This document shows, piece after piece, positions 50,043-58,874 of a stretch of 64,000 nucleotides of DNA. This stretch comes from Corynebacterium aquatimens (GTDB taxonomy: Bacteria; Actinomycetota; Actinomycetes; Mycobacteriales; Mycobacteriaceae). A model generated the notes under the pieces. It was not told where the DNA came from, searched no databases, and saw only the letters and a program-made list of their open reading frames with translations. Position numbers and translations under genes: made by a program. Position 1 is the stretch's first letter. Every line of letters begins with the position of its first letter. The stretch is from contig NZ_CP046980.1 of the NCBI RefSeq assembly GCF_030408395.1, positions 2,170,001 through 2,234,000 on the forward strand, read 5' to 3'.

Positions 50043-50079
50043 GCGGGGAGGCACCCGCAACATATCCCCGCCACTCTTT
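50043..50079 (+). terminator. intercistronic hairpin with T tract (attenuator) after major pilin 2
   Basis: GCGGGGA (50043-50049) pairs with TCCCCGC (50065-50071), followed by CACTCTTTT. The element TATCCCCGCCACTCTTT (50063-50079) is identical to 41586-41602 in cluster 1. It lies between the shaft pilin and the sortase, so read-through would set their ratio. An iterated word (complement, 50020-50030) lies between the pilin stop and the stem. Confidence 0.65.
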
Positions 50080-50105
50080 TGAAACCGATGACGAAGGAGG
50101 ACCCA

Positions 50106-50984
50106 TTGAGCACGAGCGTACAAACGCCTGCGCGCGACGAAGAACAAGCGTCGCTGCTGCGCCGGGTCCTTCTGCCCACTATTTTTATTCTGCTTGGGGT
50201 CATTGGCCTCATGTATCCGATCGTGGCTACGCAATGGAATAACTCCCAGCAAGCGAAAGTCGCGGAACAATACGAAAGTGACGTCGCCGGAGCGGATCCG
50301 CACACGCTCAACGAGCAGGTTGAGAAAGCTCGCCTCTACAACGACGAAAAGGCCGGCGGGCCGATCTTGGACCCGTGGCTATCGCGGATCAGCGAAGACA
50401 ACACTGAGTACCAGGAGTACCTCGCCCAGCTCAGTGGCCTGCGCGCCATGAGCCAGGTTGCTATCCCCTCAATCGATTCCCGGCTCCCCGTTTACCACGG
50501 CACGCGAGAGAACACGTTGCAACATGGTTTGGGACACCTTTACGGCACATCTTTGCCCGTCGGCGGGCCGGGCTCCCACGCAGTGATCACCGGCCACACG
50601 GGCCTGACCAACGCGACTTTATGGGACAACCTATCCAAGGTCGTGGTCGGCGATGCTGTCTATGTTTCTACCTTCGGCGAACAGATGAAATATGAAGTCG
50701 ACAAGATCGATGTTGTGTTGCCCGAGGATGTCGATAGTCTCCGCGCTGTGCCCGGTGAGGATCGACTGACATTGATCACCTGCACACCATACGGTGTCAA
50801 CACTCACCGCCTTTTAGTCCACGCCCATCGCGTTCCCATGGACCCTGCCGATACTGGTGCTCTGACCGATTCCGGCACGATTTTCCAGTGGTGGATGCTC
50901 ATTCTGTTAATCCCCGCGCTACTTGGCGCATGGCGCTTGATCTGGTGGATCAACAAAGAACGTAGGGAGAATTCCAATGCGTAG
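50106..50984 (+). CDS. srtC: class C (pilus) sortase, cluster 2
   Basis: 292 aa from the TTG at 50106, chosen because GAAGGAGGACCC lies directly upstream. Membrane helix LPTIFILLGVIGLMYPIVAT, lid ILDPWLSR, catalytic His in VITGHTGLTNATL, Cys in TLITCTPYGVNTHRLLVHAHR with Arg, C-terminal helix WWMLILLIPALLGAWRLIWW. Paralogue of the sortase at 44596. Overlaps the minor pilin start by 8 bp (ATGCGTAG). Confidence 0.96.
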   Translation: MSTSVQTPARDEEQASLLRRVLLPTIFILLGVIGLMYPIVATQWNNSQQAKVAEQYESDVAGADPHTLNEQVEKARLYNDEKAGGPILDPWLSRISEDNTEYQEYLAQLSGLRAMSQVAIPSIDSRLPVYHGTRENTLQHGLGHLYGTSLPVGGPGSHAVITGHTGLTNATLWDNLSKVVVGDAVYVSTFGEQMKYEVDKIDVVLPEDVDSLRAVPGEDRLTLITCTPYGVNTHRLLVHAHRVPMDPADTGALTDSGTIFQWWMLILLIPALLGAWRLIWWINKERRENSNA

Positions 50985-51912
50985 ACTCCGACCCCTCATC
51001 GTGACCGCGGCCGTTTCACTCACCGTGACCATGAGCGTCCCCATGCCAGCATCGCTTGCCGACGACCATGTCATCAGCGGAAACGATTCTTCCCTCGCGC
51101 CATCTTCTATAGACCCCACTCGGACCATTAGCCTTACGGTGCGTAAGGAGGCCGGCAACCCATACGACCAGGCCACCCCGCCACCGGTATCTGATATCGA
51201 GTTCACCCTGTCCCGAGTTAACGGCATTGACGTGACCGCCGTAGACGGGCGCAATTCCGCCAAAAACATGACGCTTGCCGACGCCCGTATGAGTGGCCTG
51301 ACCTTCATTGCATCGCAGCGGACCGACGCTGCAGGATCAACTACCTTTGCATCACTTACCCCGGGCCTCTATTTGCTGGAAGAAACGCCGTCTACCTCCG
51401 CTACCCTGGTATCCCAGCCGAAACTGATCCTCCTACCTCTCCCCACGGTGAGCGGCACCGCCTTCGCATACGACAACATCGTTGTTGCCAAGGTCGACAC
51501 CACCATGCCCAGCCCGCAGCTCAGCCCCGCTGCCATCGCCGGCATCGTAGCCGGATCCCTAGGGCTTGCTGGATTAATCGGTGCCGCTGCGCATGCCGCA
51601 CCCACCATCATCGCCGCCCTTGCCCCCGCCGCTCCCCCCGGTACCGCACCGGGCCTAGTACCCGGCCACCTACCCGGCTTCAATCCCGGTGCAGCACAGA
51701 ACCCTAGCCCTAACGCGCCAGACGGTATTCCTGCCGACAGCGACGCACGCAACCAAGAGTCACCCTCAACAGAGAGCGGCACCAACGACGACGGCGCATC
51801 CAACCAATCCCTCGCCAGCACCGGCGCCAGCGTCATCGCGATCGTGATCACCAGCCTTCTGCTCATCGCCTCCGGCCTATTCCTCACCCGCCGCCGCGAG
51901 ACCCGGGCCTAA
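50977..51912 (+). CDS. minor/basal pilin, cluster 2 (LASTG)
   Basis: 311 aa. Signal peptide to about residue 27. CnaB domain (ISLTVRKEAGNPYD ... IEFTLSRVNGIDVTAVDGRN ... LTPGLYLLEETPSTSATLVS) with the E-box Glu; hydrophobic stretch LSPAAIAGIVAGSLGLAGLI; Pro-rich segment; LASTG signal, helix, TRRRETRA. Same plan as the 41629 product, but here it follows the sortase rather than the shaft pilin. Confidence 0.88.
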   Translation: MRRLRPLIVTAAVSLTVTMSVPMPASLADDHVISGNDSSLAPSSIDPTRTISLTVRKEAGNPYDQATPPPVSDIEFTLSRVNGIDVTAVDGRNSAKNMTLADARMSGLTFIASQRTDAAGSTTFASLTPGLYLLEETPSTSATLVSQPKLILLPLPTVSGTAFAYDNIVVAKVDTTMPSPQLSPAAIAGIVAGSLGLAGLIGAAAHAAPTIIAALAPAAPPGTAPGLVPGHLPGFNPGAAQNPSPNAPDGIPADSDARNQESPSTESGTNDDGASNQSLASTGASVIAIVITSLLLIASGLFLTRRRETRA

Positions 51913-51943
51913 GTATCAACCGCCCCTACGGACTAAACCCGGG

Positions 51944-52243
51944 TCACCAACCGTTGTGCTTGGAATCGCTTTTAGCTCTCTCTGAGAGCTCCCGGCCCCA
52001 TAGTTGAGCCATCTCGGGATTTCGCCCGGCGATGATCGTGTTGTAAATCACCGGCTTGACCGCAAGATTCGGCTTCAATAGCGCCTCGATCTTATCCGAT
52101 ATATCCGCTGCGAACTTAAGCACCGCTCCCGGGTCATCAAATCGTTTCGGATTGAATTCGACAGCGAGACACACTTTTAATTTCCCACTCGTCTCCGAAA
52201 GTAAAGATCGATGTTCTATCTTCTACACGGGTAACCAAATCAC
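51944..52243 (-). pseudogene. partner of the AAA ATPase, interrupted by TAG at codon 7
   Basis: The frame starts with GTG at 52243 overlapping the ATPase stop (GTGA), reads MIWLPV, meets TAG at 52223-52225 and continues KIEHRSLLSETSGKLKVCLA to a stop at 51944, in all 99 codons. The rest (AVEFNPKRFDDPGAVLKFAA ... IIAGRNPEMAQLWGRELSER) looks like a real alpha/beta protein. Restart at the GTG at 52174 would give 76 aa. I do not recognise the family. The overlap implies a two-gene system with the ATPase. Confidence 0.6.
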
Positions 52244-53292
52244 ACCCCCAAGTATCGGAGCGCCTGATTACCCTCTTCTTCTAGCGCCGTGATGATACTT
52301 AAGTCGCTTTGCTCGGCTCCAGACTCAGCCACCACCCCGGCGGATCCGGCGCTACGGACGAGACCGATGTATTGGGACGTCACCCCTTCGTTGTTTTCGA
52401 GGAGCATACGGAGTTCACGGAGCATAAAGACGCTATGTGTAGCAACAAACACCTGCGTGCCATGCATCGCCAGCGTGCAGATCGCCTGAGCCACCGCACG
52501 CTGAGTTTTCGGGTTCAGATTAGCCTCGGGCTCATCCCAAAACAGGTACCCGCCGTCTAAAAGCACTCCGGATTGAACTAGACGAACAATCATCGCGAGT
52601 TTCCTATGGCCTTCTGACACAAGGTGAGCTTCTAGTTTGCTCGTAGTCGAATCACCGGCTGCCCGTTTCACGTAAAAACGCCCTTTTTCCTCGACGACAT
52701 TGCCCTCTAGAGCTTCCAAGAGCGGAGTTATAAGTTGACGAGCGTTTTCACTGCGCGCCCCCAGAAGGGGTTTACGCTCCAACAAGCGGGCGGTATCACG
52801 CCACGTCTCATCAAACGGGACTTGAACTGTGTCAAAAAGGTTAGCGAGCCCCTCATAAATCGATAGAAGCTCTCTCGAAGGGAGGAACACCGCGGTGTCC
52901 TCCAACCGCGAGTTCGGTATAGAAGCGACTTTCACTTCAGTCTTTGCGGTGGTGTGAAATCCGAAAGCCAAGGGTTCGCCGATTCCCGCATACTTCACTT
53001 TCACCGACGTTGTCTGCTGGCCTTGAACACGGCTAACGAGGCGACCAAGAGCGTCTGGTTTGAATGTCCCTTTCAACCGATCCGCGATTGCGCGGCTCAG
53101 TACAGTTTTGGTCAGTTCTGCATCGTGTGAATCGATGACACTCGTACAGGCGTACAACAACTTCAGAAACTGGGTTTTTCCTGTACCGTTCTCACCAACG
53201 ATGATGTTGACGTCCTTACTGAAGTCCGTTTGTACGTGTGCAAACGGACCAAAGTTGGCTACATCGACACTCTTGATCGGGAATCGAGGCAT
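52240..53292 (-). CDS. ABC/OLD-type AAA ATPase, possible anti-phage component
   Basis: 350 aa from ATG 53292. Walker A IIVGENGTGKTQFLKLLYA (about residue 30), signature-like LVSEGHRKLAMIVRLVQSGV (about 240), Walker B YLFWDEPEANLNPKT (about 262) and H-loop VFVATHSVFML (about 293): the layout of AAA_21/RecF-SMC-like ATPases. Such genes with a short overlapping partner are frequent in bacterial defence systems (OLD, Gabija, retron or RloB-type pairs). The block is less GC-rich than its neighbours and lies between the pilus genes and the adhesins, consistent with acquisition. The partner seems broken. Confidence 0.82.
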   Translation of the reverse strand: MPRFPIKSVDVANFGPFAHVQTDFSKDVNIIVGENGTGKTQFLKLLYACTSVIDSHDAELTKTVLSRAIADRLKGTFKPDALGRLVSRVQGQQTTSVKVKYAGIGEPLAFGFHTTAKTEVKVASIPNSRLEDTAVFLPSRELLSIYEGLANLFDTVQVPFDETWRDTARLLERKPLLGARSENARQLITPLLEALEGNVVEEKGRFYVKRAAGDSTTSKLEAHLVSEGHRKLAMIVRLVQSGVLLDGGYLFWDEPEANLNPKTQRAVAQAICTLAMHGTQVFVATHSVFMLRELRMLLENNEGVTSQYIGLVRSAGSAGVVAESGAEQSDLSIITALEEEGNQALRYLGV

Positions 53293-53366
53293 ACAAGCAC
53301 TATAAGCGGAAATCCCGCCGGTTTTCACCGACGGGACGCTCACGTTCAGACAATTCTTTTGACACC

Positions 53367-56051
53367 TTATTTCGGACCGAACTGGTTCCACGCGAAGAAC
53401 CCGGCGCCGATTCCAATGACGGTGAACAAGATGCCAAGCAGCACCTTCAGCCACGTCGGCGCGGAGGAGCCTTGGTTCTGCTCCTTTTGTGAAGAACCGG
53501 AGGACTGCTTCTCGGTCGTTGTACTTGGCTGCGCACTGGTCGTAGTAGTTGTGATCGTCGGCGCAGTAGCCGAGGTAGTCGCAGTTGTGGTTTGTACGCC
53601 TGTCGTCGGTTTCGTACCGGCGGTGGACGTTGCCGTTGCCGTTGCCGTTGCCGTTGTCACCGCCTTCACCGGAACGGTCACCTCCACCTGATCGGCCGTG
53701 CCATCCGGATACGCAATCTTGATCGTTCCCTTATTGTCTCCGCTCTTGGTCAAATCAGGCTTTTGATCCCACGAAACGACAGTGCCGCCCGGCAGCTTAT
53801 CGACATTCGCGATCAGGCCCGCCGGCGCAGGAAGCTTGCCGTCACTGACCGTCGGCACCGTGCTAATCGGCTTCGGGTTGTACGTGTCGGCGTCCGACTT
53901 AGTCTCGGTGGCCGTTGTCGTTGCCACTGCCGTAGCCGTAGTGGTGTTCGTTGCCGTTGCCGTCGGCTTCGTAGGAGCCGCAGTAGTCGTCGGCTTGGTG
54001 CCAGACGTGGTTCTAGGCGTAGTAGCTGCCGTGGAAGTAGCGGATGTGGTCGTAGTGGCCTTACCGGAAGTCGTCGTGGAGGTAGCGCTCGACGCCGCAG
54101 TCGTGGTGGAAGTCGTCGAGGTAGCAGCCGTTGACGTGGCGGCTGAGGTCGTGGTCGTAGGTGCCGTGCTTGTTGCGGCGCTCGTCGTAGTTGGAGCAGC
54201 AGCCGATGTAGTGCTCGGGTTCGAGCTCTTTGGCTTCTCGACGATCACCTTGACCGGCACCTCGTCAACAGAGCCGTCCGGGTAGGTCACCACGACGGTG
54301 GCGTCCTGCTCACCTTCCTTCGTGAAGTCGGGCTTGTCCTTCCACTCGTACTTGGTGCCGTCCGGCAGGTCACCAGCGTTGGCGATGTAGTCTTCCGGCT
54401 TCGGATCTTCGGAACCAATGACGACCGGGGCAGGATTTGTATTGGCCTCCGGCTCGTTCACCTCGGCTTGGGGCTCCTCCGCGTAGACCTTGAGCGTCTG
54501 GGTGTCCTCGCTGCCCTCGAACTTCTCCTTGTCCCCGGGCACGAAAACTGCACGAATCGTACGGTCGCCCTCATTCTCAAGGACAGCATCGATGGATCCG
54601 TTGCCCTCATCGTCGACGTCACTACCGTCGATAAGCGTCTCGCCGTCGTAGAAGTCGATGCGGCCTGCAGCAGCCGGGGCAACCTTGGCTTTCAGCGGAG
54701 TGAAATCACCCACGACTGCGTACTTAGGAACCTCCAGCTCCAAGGTGGTCGTGGCTGCCGGCTCGACGACCGTGACATTGCCCTTGCCAGTGGAGTTGTT
54801 CACGCCCGGAGTCGTGGACGTGAACTCGAGGGTGAGCTCAGGCGTGCCCGGCTCATCGAATTTCACGTTCGCGATCGACGCCTTGCCCCCTGTCACGGAA
54901 GCACCATTCACAATAACCCTGTCTCCATGCTTCACGGTCACGGTACCGCTGGCGTTGGACGGGGTAACGGTGATCTCGAGGTTCCCCGCTTGCTTAGCGA
55001 CGAACTTCTGGTTGGCCGCAACCTTAACTGTGGAGTTGGTGCGCTGCTTGCGGTCCGGAAGCTTCGGCTCCGCAACGCGAATGTAGCCGTTGTCCATGAG
55101 ACGGAGGAAGTGGGTCGGGCCCGTGCGGAACTTGAAGTAACCCATCTGCGATAGGTAAAGACCCGGTGTCGTCGGGGCTTTGAAGTCGCCCTCGATCACG
55201 AACGTGCGGTTGAGGTTGCCCAACGTGCTATACGCGTCCAACGCGACGTAGCCGGGGTTCACCTTCGGCGCAGTACCGCGCCAGGTGAATGCGTAAAACG
55301 CGCCATACTTCACCTCACCGGTCGTGCCCCAAATAGAACGGGAATCACCACCGCCGTTCTCCAACGACGCGGTACCGTCGGCCTTACCACGCCGAATGAT
55401 GTTCTTGCCCGTGTCATCGGTGCGACGACCTGCGACGTAGGTCGCCCCTGCTGGCGGGTTGATACCAATTTCGTAGGTCACGGTTCCGGCATCCACCACC
55501 TTCATGGTGACCTGCTGGGTGTACGCCGCACCAGGCTGAACCACGAACGGCTTGGCTTGAGTTCCTGTTACGAGGTTGGAACCGGACTTGAATCGGGAAT
55601 CGTAAATTTCATCATCCGACCCGTCGTACGGGCCCGCCTTGATAATTGGCTGAATGTCGACGGCCGTCGTGAAGGTGCGATTGATGTCGGCACGCGGGTT
55701 GAATCCCTGCGGGTCGACGTAGCGGGCGATGACCTTGTGTTGGCCGTAGGACTTTGGAGTGATCCTCGCAGCTGCGGTACCGCCGGAAACAGAAACGGTA
55801 GCGACAGGAACGTTGTCCAGGAAGAACTGAACTTTGGAACCCGTTTCAGCGTTCGGGACTGTCACGGTGAAGTTCGCGGGAGTGTTGTACTTGACGGTCG
55901 CCGGGCCCTCGGTGAAGGAGAGCGCAGAGTTCTGCGCCTGCGCCACGGCGGCGGAAAGAACGGACGTGTTCGGAGCGGTCACGGGGCTGATGGCTACGGC
56001 CAGGGAGGTCAGCCCGGCGATAGCCAGGGTGGAGATCCTGCGGTTTTTCAT
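53367..56051 (-). CDS. giant surface protein with Rib-like domains, membrane-anchored
   Basis: 894 aa. Signal peptide 1-41 (ends AVAQAQN). N-terminal domain (42-340) shared with the 45754 and 59222 proteins (AETGSKVQFFLDNVPVA; HKVIARYVDPQGFNPRADI; YEIGINPPAGATYVAGRRTD; TTPGLYLSQMGYFKF). Two Ig-like domains (345-525). Rib/alpha-like repeat (PF08428 type) at about 535-615 (ANAGDLPDGTKYEWKDKPDF; VVTYPDGSVDEVPVKVIV) and a second at about 745-815 (ANVDKLPGGTVVSWDQKPDL), separated by a long Thr/Ser/Ala stalk. The C-terminus is a membrane helix (WLKVLLGILFTVIGIGAGFF) and NQFGPK with no LPxTG. Confidence 0.85.
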   Translation of the reverse strand: MKNRRISTLAIAGLTSLAVAISPVTAPNTSVLSAAVAQAQNSALSFTEGPATVKYNTPANFTVTVPNAETGSKVQFFLDNVPVATVSVSGGTAAARITPKSYGQHKVIARYVDPQGFNPRADINRTFTTAVDIQPIIKAGPYDGSDDEIYDSRFKSGSNLVTGTQAKPFVVQPGAAYTQQVTMKVVDAGTVTYEIGINPPAGATYVAGRRTDDTGKNIIRRGKADGTASLENGGGDSRSIWGTTGEVKYGAFYAFTWRGTAPKVNPGYVALDAYSTLGNLNRTFVIEGDFKAPTTPGLYLSQMGYFKFRTGPTHFLRLMDNGYIRVAEPKLPDRKQRTNSTVKVAANQKFVAKQAGNLEITVTPSNASGTVTVKHGDRVIVNGASVTGGKASIANVKFDEPGTPELTLEFTSTTPGVNNSTGKGNVTVVEPAATTTLELEVPKYAVVGDFTPLKAKVAPAAAGRIDFYDGETLIDGSDVDDEGNGSIDAVLENEGDRTIRAVFVPGDKEKFEGSEDTQTLKVYAEEPQAEVNEPEANTNPAPVVIGSEDPKPEDYIANAGDLPDGTKYEWKDKPDFTKEGEQDATVVVTYPDGSVDEVPVKVIVEKPKSSNPSTTSAAAPTTTSAATSTAPTTTTSAATSTAATSTTSTTTAASSATSTTTSGKATTTTSATSTAATTPRTTSGTKPTTTAAPTKPTATATNTTTATAVATTTATETKSDADTYNPKPISTVPTVSDGKLPAPAGLIANVDKLPGGTVVSWDQKPDLTKSGDNKGTIKIAYPDGTADQVEVTVPVKAVTTATATATATSTAGTKPTTGVQTTTATTSATAPTITTTTTSAQPSTTTEKQSSGSSQKEQNQGSSAPTWLKVLLGILFTVIGIGAGFFAWNQFGPK

Positions 56052-56089
56052 GAGATTCCTTATGGGTGTGCGGTGGTGGGAAACGAATG

Positions 56090-56115
56090 AAGGGGCTACC
56101 TGCCAGGTAGCCCCT
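56090..56115 (-). terminator. hairpin between two adhesin genes
   Basis: AAGGGGCTACCTG / CAGGTAGCCCCTT is a perfect 13-bp inverted repeat with essentially no loop, just after the 56121 gene's stop on the minus strand; the U tract is weak. Possible terminator or attenuator before the 53367 gene. Confidence 0.55.
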
Positions 56116-56120
56116 TGGGG

Positions 56121-58874
56121 TTAGAACGGCAGTGGGATGTTGAACTGCTTTGCACCCCATGCAGCGGCAGCGCCGAGGCCGAGGCCCGCGAGCAGGGTGC
56201 CCAGGATGATCCACAGGACCGACAGGTCAGCGTTGGAGGATGCGTTCTTGGTCGTGGGGTCTGCAGCGTCCGGGGTCGACGGCCTAGGTGCTGGGGTGGT
56301 GGTCGCCGGCGTGGTGGTCGTCGGCGTGGGAGTCGTGCTGCCCGGGGTGCTGGGGTTCTCAGTCGGCTTCGTGTTCGTTGCGGGAGCAGCAGGCTTATCG
56401 ACGGTCACCTGGAGCTTCTTCGGGTCGCGCTTGGCGCCAAGGACAAGGCTGGTGGGGACGCCACCCGGTGCGCTGATCACTGCAACGGCGGAGGTGCCTT
56501 CAGTCAGCGTCGGACGGAACGTAGCTGTGCCCTTCGCATCGGTAGTAGCGGTAAGGGTTTTCTCACCGATGGTCATCTCAACCGGGGTGTTCGCGGCCGG
56601 TTTGCCAACGTCATCCTTAACGGTGACTTCAATGGGCATGGTGACCTCAGTCGGAGCGAGAGTCAGCGTGACCTTGGCCGGTTCAGCGCCCTGCTTGGCT
56701 GTGACGACGGCGGACTGCGCGTCGTCGCTGCCCTTGAGCGCTACCGCGAAGGTTGTGTCCTCACCCTCGGTGACCTTCACGGGTACGGTCGCCTTACCGT
56801 CGGCATCGGTGGTGATGGAGCGTTCCGCGCCAGCGACGGTGAGCGCATGCGTTTTGTTCTTCGAAAGCGAGCCGTCGGCGTTTTTCACCGTGACCTCAAT
56901 GGCCTGGTCAATCTCTTGCGCGGCCATGGTGAGCTCCACTTGGCCGACGCGCTCGCTGGCGCCGAAGAGCCTCGTGGTCTTCACGGTCTCAGGGGTCTCA
57001 GCCAGAGCAACGCGAAGGGCCTCCGACGCGTTGGACTTGATGGTGCGGATCAGCGTGATTTTTCCATGCTTATCGACGGTTCCCTCTACAGCGGTTCCGT
57101 TCACCATCAAGTTGACCTTTGTACCCTCCGGCAGGGTTTCGCCGGTAGCTCGCTTGACGGTGACCTCGGCCTTACGGGTCACGTCAGTAACCTCAACGGT
57201 GTCATCGTCTTCAGCCTGTACGGTGCGGACCAGCTCGGCCGTTGTGGTCTTGCCCGGGGCAAGCGTCACGTCTGCGGAAGAGGTCTCCTCCTCGACGAGG
57301 TACACCGAACCGTTTGCGGTCTGTCCCTCGGTGACGTTGGTCTTGAGCGTAGCGACGCCCTCGGCGTTGGTCTCTGCGATCACCGGCTGCGCACCCTCGG
57401 TGCGCAGCGCGACCTTCGTGCCCGCCGGCGGGGTGGCGCCGTTGGAGTCCACGACGGTGACGTTTACAGTCGACTCCACCTGTCGGGCCTGTTTCTGCAG
57501 GGTCACAGCTACCGGCTTAGCGTCAGCCGCACCGACGAGCTGCACGGTATCGGTGACCGAAGAATCGTCGGCAAGCGAAAGGCGAAGATTCGCCTTCTGG
57601 TCCTCCTGGAGCGTGCGGGTGATCGTCGCAACACCGTTGGCGTTGGCGGTGACCTGGTCGTTGCTGCCGACCTTCACCACCGCGTTCGGGATCGGGTTGC
57701 CACGGAAGTCCTTCACGGTGACGTTCACCGTGGCGTCGTAACGCCCGCGCGGGAGCTTCAGTGTCGCGGTGCGTTCCGCCTCCGGCTGCGCGGTGGCCTG
57801 GCCCTTGAGGGTGACGGTTTGCTTGACCGACGGGTTGTCCGCCAGCGCGATGGTGACCTGCTTGGACGCGCCATCCTTGATGGTCTCCTCCGGCAGCGTG
57901 GCTGTACCACCCGCACCGAGCGTTACCGTTCGCCTGGTTCCATCGACCGTGATGTCAACCTTGGTGCCGGCAGCAACCGGCTCGTCCTTGTAGTTCACAA
58001 CCTTGACCACGGCCGCAGCCTTGCGGTCCGGCGCCGCGGGCTTGACGATCTTCACCGCGGGGAACGGCGTCGCAGGCACCTTCGGGTTGGAGGAGTCGTT
58101 CTCCGACAGGCCGCAGCGCGCGAAGGCGGACACGTCCGCACTAATCGGGCCGTAGGATCCGGTCGCGTCAGCGTACACCTGGACGAAAGCAGTAGACGGG
58201 AACTTGTCCGGGTCAGACTTGTCAAAGTAAGGCTGAATAGTCGCACCCTCAGTGTTACCCGCCTTCATCTTCAGGGTGACAACCGGCATGTCTGCAACCC
58301 ACAGGTTCCCGCCGTCGACCGCTTCGAGGCCGCCGTGCTTCCAGTTCCTATCGTTGCTCTCGCCAACCTCCCACTGGGTAACGTCAGCCCCGCCCTCACC
58401 GTAGAAGTGGAGGCGGTTGCCTTCAATGCGCGCCTTAATCTTCGGGTCTCCGCCCTTAAGCTCAACCTTTTCTACGGTCGCATTGCTCGGGAGATCGATC
58501 CAAAGGTTCATTTGCGACCCCCGCTTGACTGTCGCAATGGCGATCTTCTTCGGCGCGCCAACCTTGCCGATATCCATCACATAGTCAAATTTTTCACCCG
58601 GAACGACCGTGGTTGGTGCCGTAACTTTCGATTTGAAATGAAGATCTTCTTGGTTGGAGTAGTTGTAAGTTTTCTCGGCCGCTCCGATTACCCTTTTTAC
58701 TACGACGTTCATTCCAGTGCGCTTCGCCTGGATCTTGCAGGCGATCGGCACCATCATTTCTGTCGTTTTGATGTTCGTGCCCTGCGCTTGAGCATGCGGC
58801 GCAGCCACCAGCCCGCCGGTAAGAGCCACAGCAGTGGCCGAAGCCAGTACGGCGCGAGTGATTTGGTTACGCAT
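56121..58874 (-). CDS. giant Ig-repeat surface protein, membrane-anchored
   Basis: 917 aa from ATG 58874 (GGGGAG upstream). Signal peptide 1-31 (ends HAQAQG). N-terminal 240 residues form a beta domain with two Cys (VPIACKIQ; AFARCGLSE). Then seven or so beta-sandwich repeats of about 80 residues, each with a hydrophobic strand plus the pattern TxxxGxATxxxTxxEG (ANGVATITRTLQEDQ; AEGVATLKTNVTEGQ; ADGKATVPVKVTEGE; AKGTATFRPTLTEGT), like Big_1/carboxypeptidase-regulatory domains. Thr/Pro stalk, membrane helix VLWIILGTLLAGLGLGAAAA and WGAKQFNIPLPF. No sorting motif. Same direction as the 53367 gene downstream. Confidence 0.85.
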   Translation of the reverse strand: MRNQITRAVLASATAVALTGGLVAAPHAQAQGTNIKTTEMMVPIACKIQAKRTGMNVVVKRVIGAAEKTYNYSNQEDLHFKSKVTAPTTVVPGEKFDYVMDIGKVGAPKKIAIATVKRGSQMNLWIDLPSNATVEKVELKGGDPKIKARIEGNRLHFYGEGGADVTQWEVGESNDRNWKHGGLEAVDGGNLWVADMPVVTLKMKAGNTEGATIQPYFDKSDPDKFPSTAFVQVYADATGSYGPISADVSAFARCGLSENDSSNPKVPATPFPAVKIVKPAAPDRKAAAVVKVVNYKDEPVAAGTKVDITVDGTRRTVTLGAGGTATLPEETIKDGASKQVTIALADNPSVKQTVTLKGQATAQPEAERTATLKLPRGRYDATVNVTVKDFRGNPIPNAVVKVGSNDQVTANANGVATITRTLQEDQKANLRLSLADDSSVTDTVQLVGAADAKPVAVTLQKQARQVESTVNVTVVDSNGATPPAGTKVALRTEGAQPVIAETNAEGVATLKTNVTEGQTANGSVYLVEEETSSADVTLAPGKTTTAELVRTVQAEDDDTVEVTDVTRKAEVTVKRATGETLPEGTKVNLMVNGTAVEGTVDKHGKITLIRTIKSNASEALRVALAETPETVKTTRLFGASERVGQVELTMAAQEIDQAIEVTVKNADGSLSKNKTHALTVAGAERSITTDADGKATVPVKVTEGEDTTFAVALKGSDDAQSAVVTAKQGAEPAKVTLTLAPTEVTMPIEVTVKDDVGKPAANTPVEMTIGEKTLTATTDAKGTATFRPTLTEGTSAVAVISAPGGVPTSLVLGAKRDPKKLQVTVDKPAAPATNTKPTENPSTPGSTTPTPTTTTPATTTPAPRPSTPDAADPTTKNASSNADLSVLWIILGTLLAGLGLGAAAAWGAKQFNIPLPF

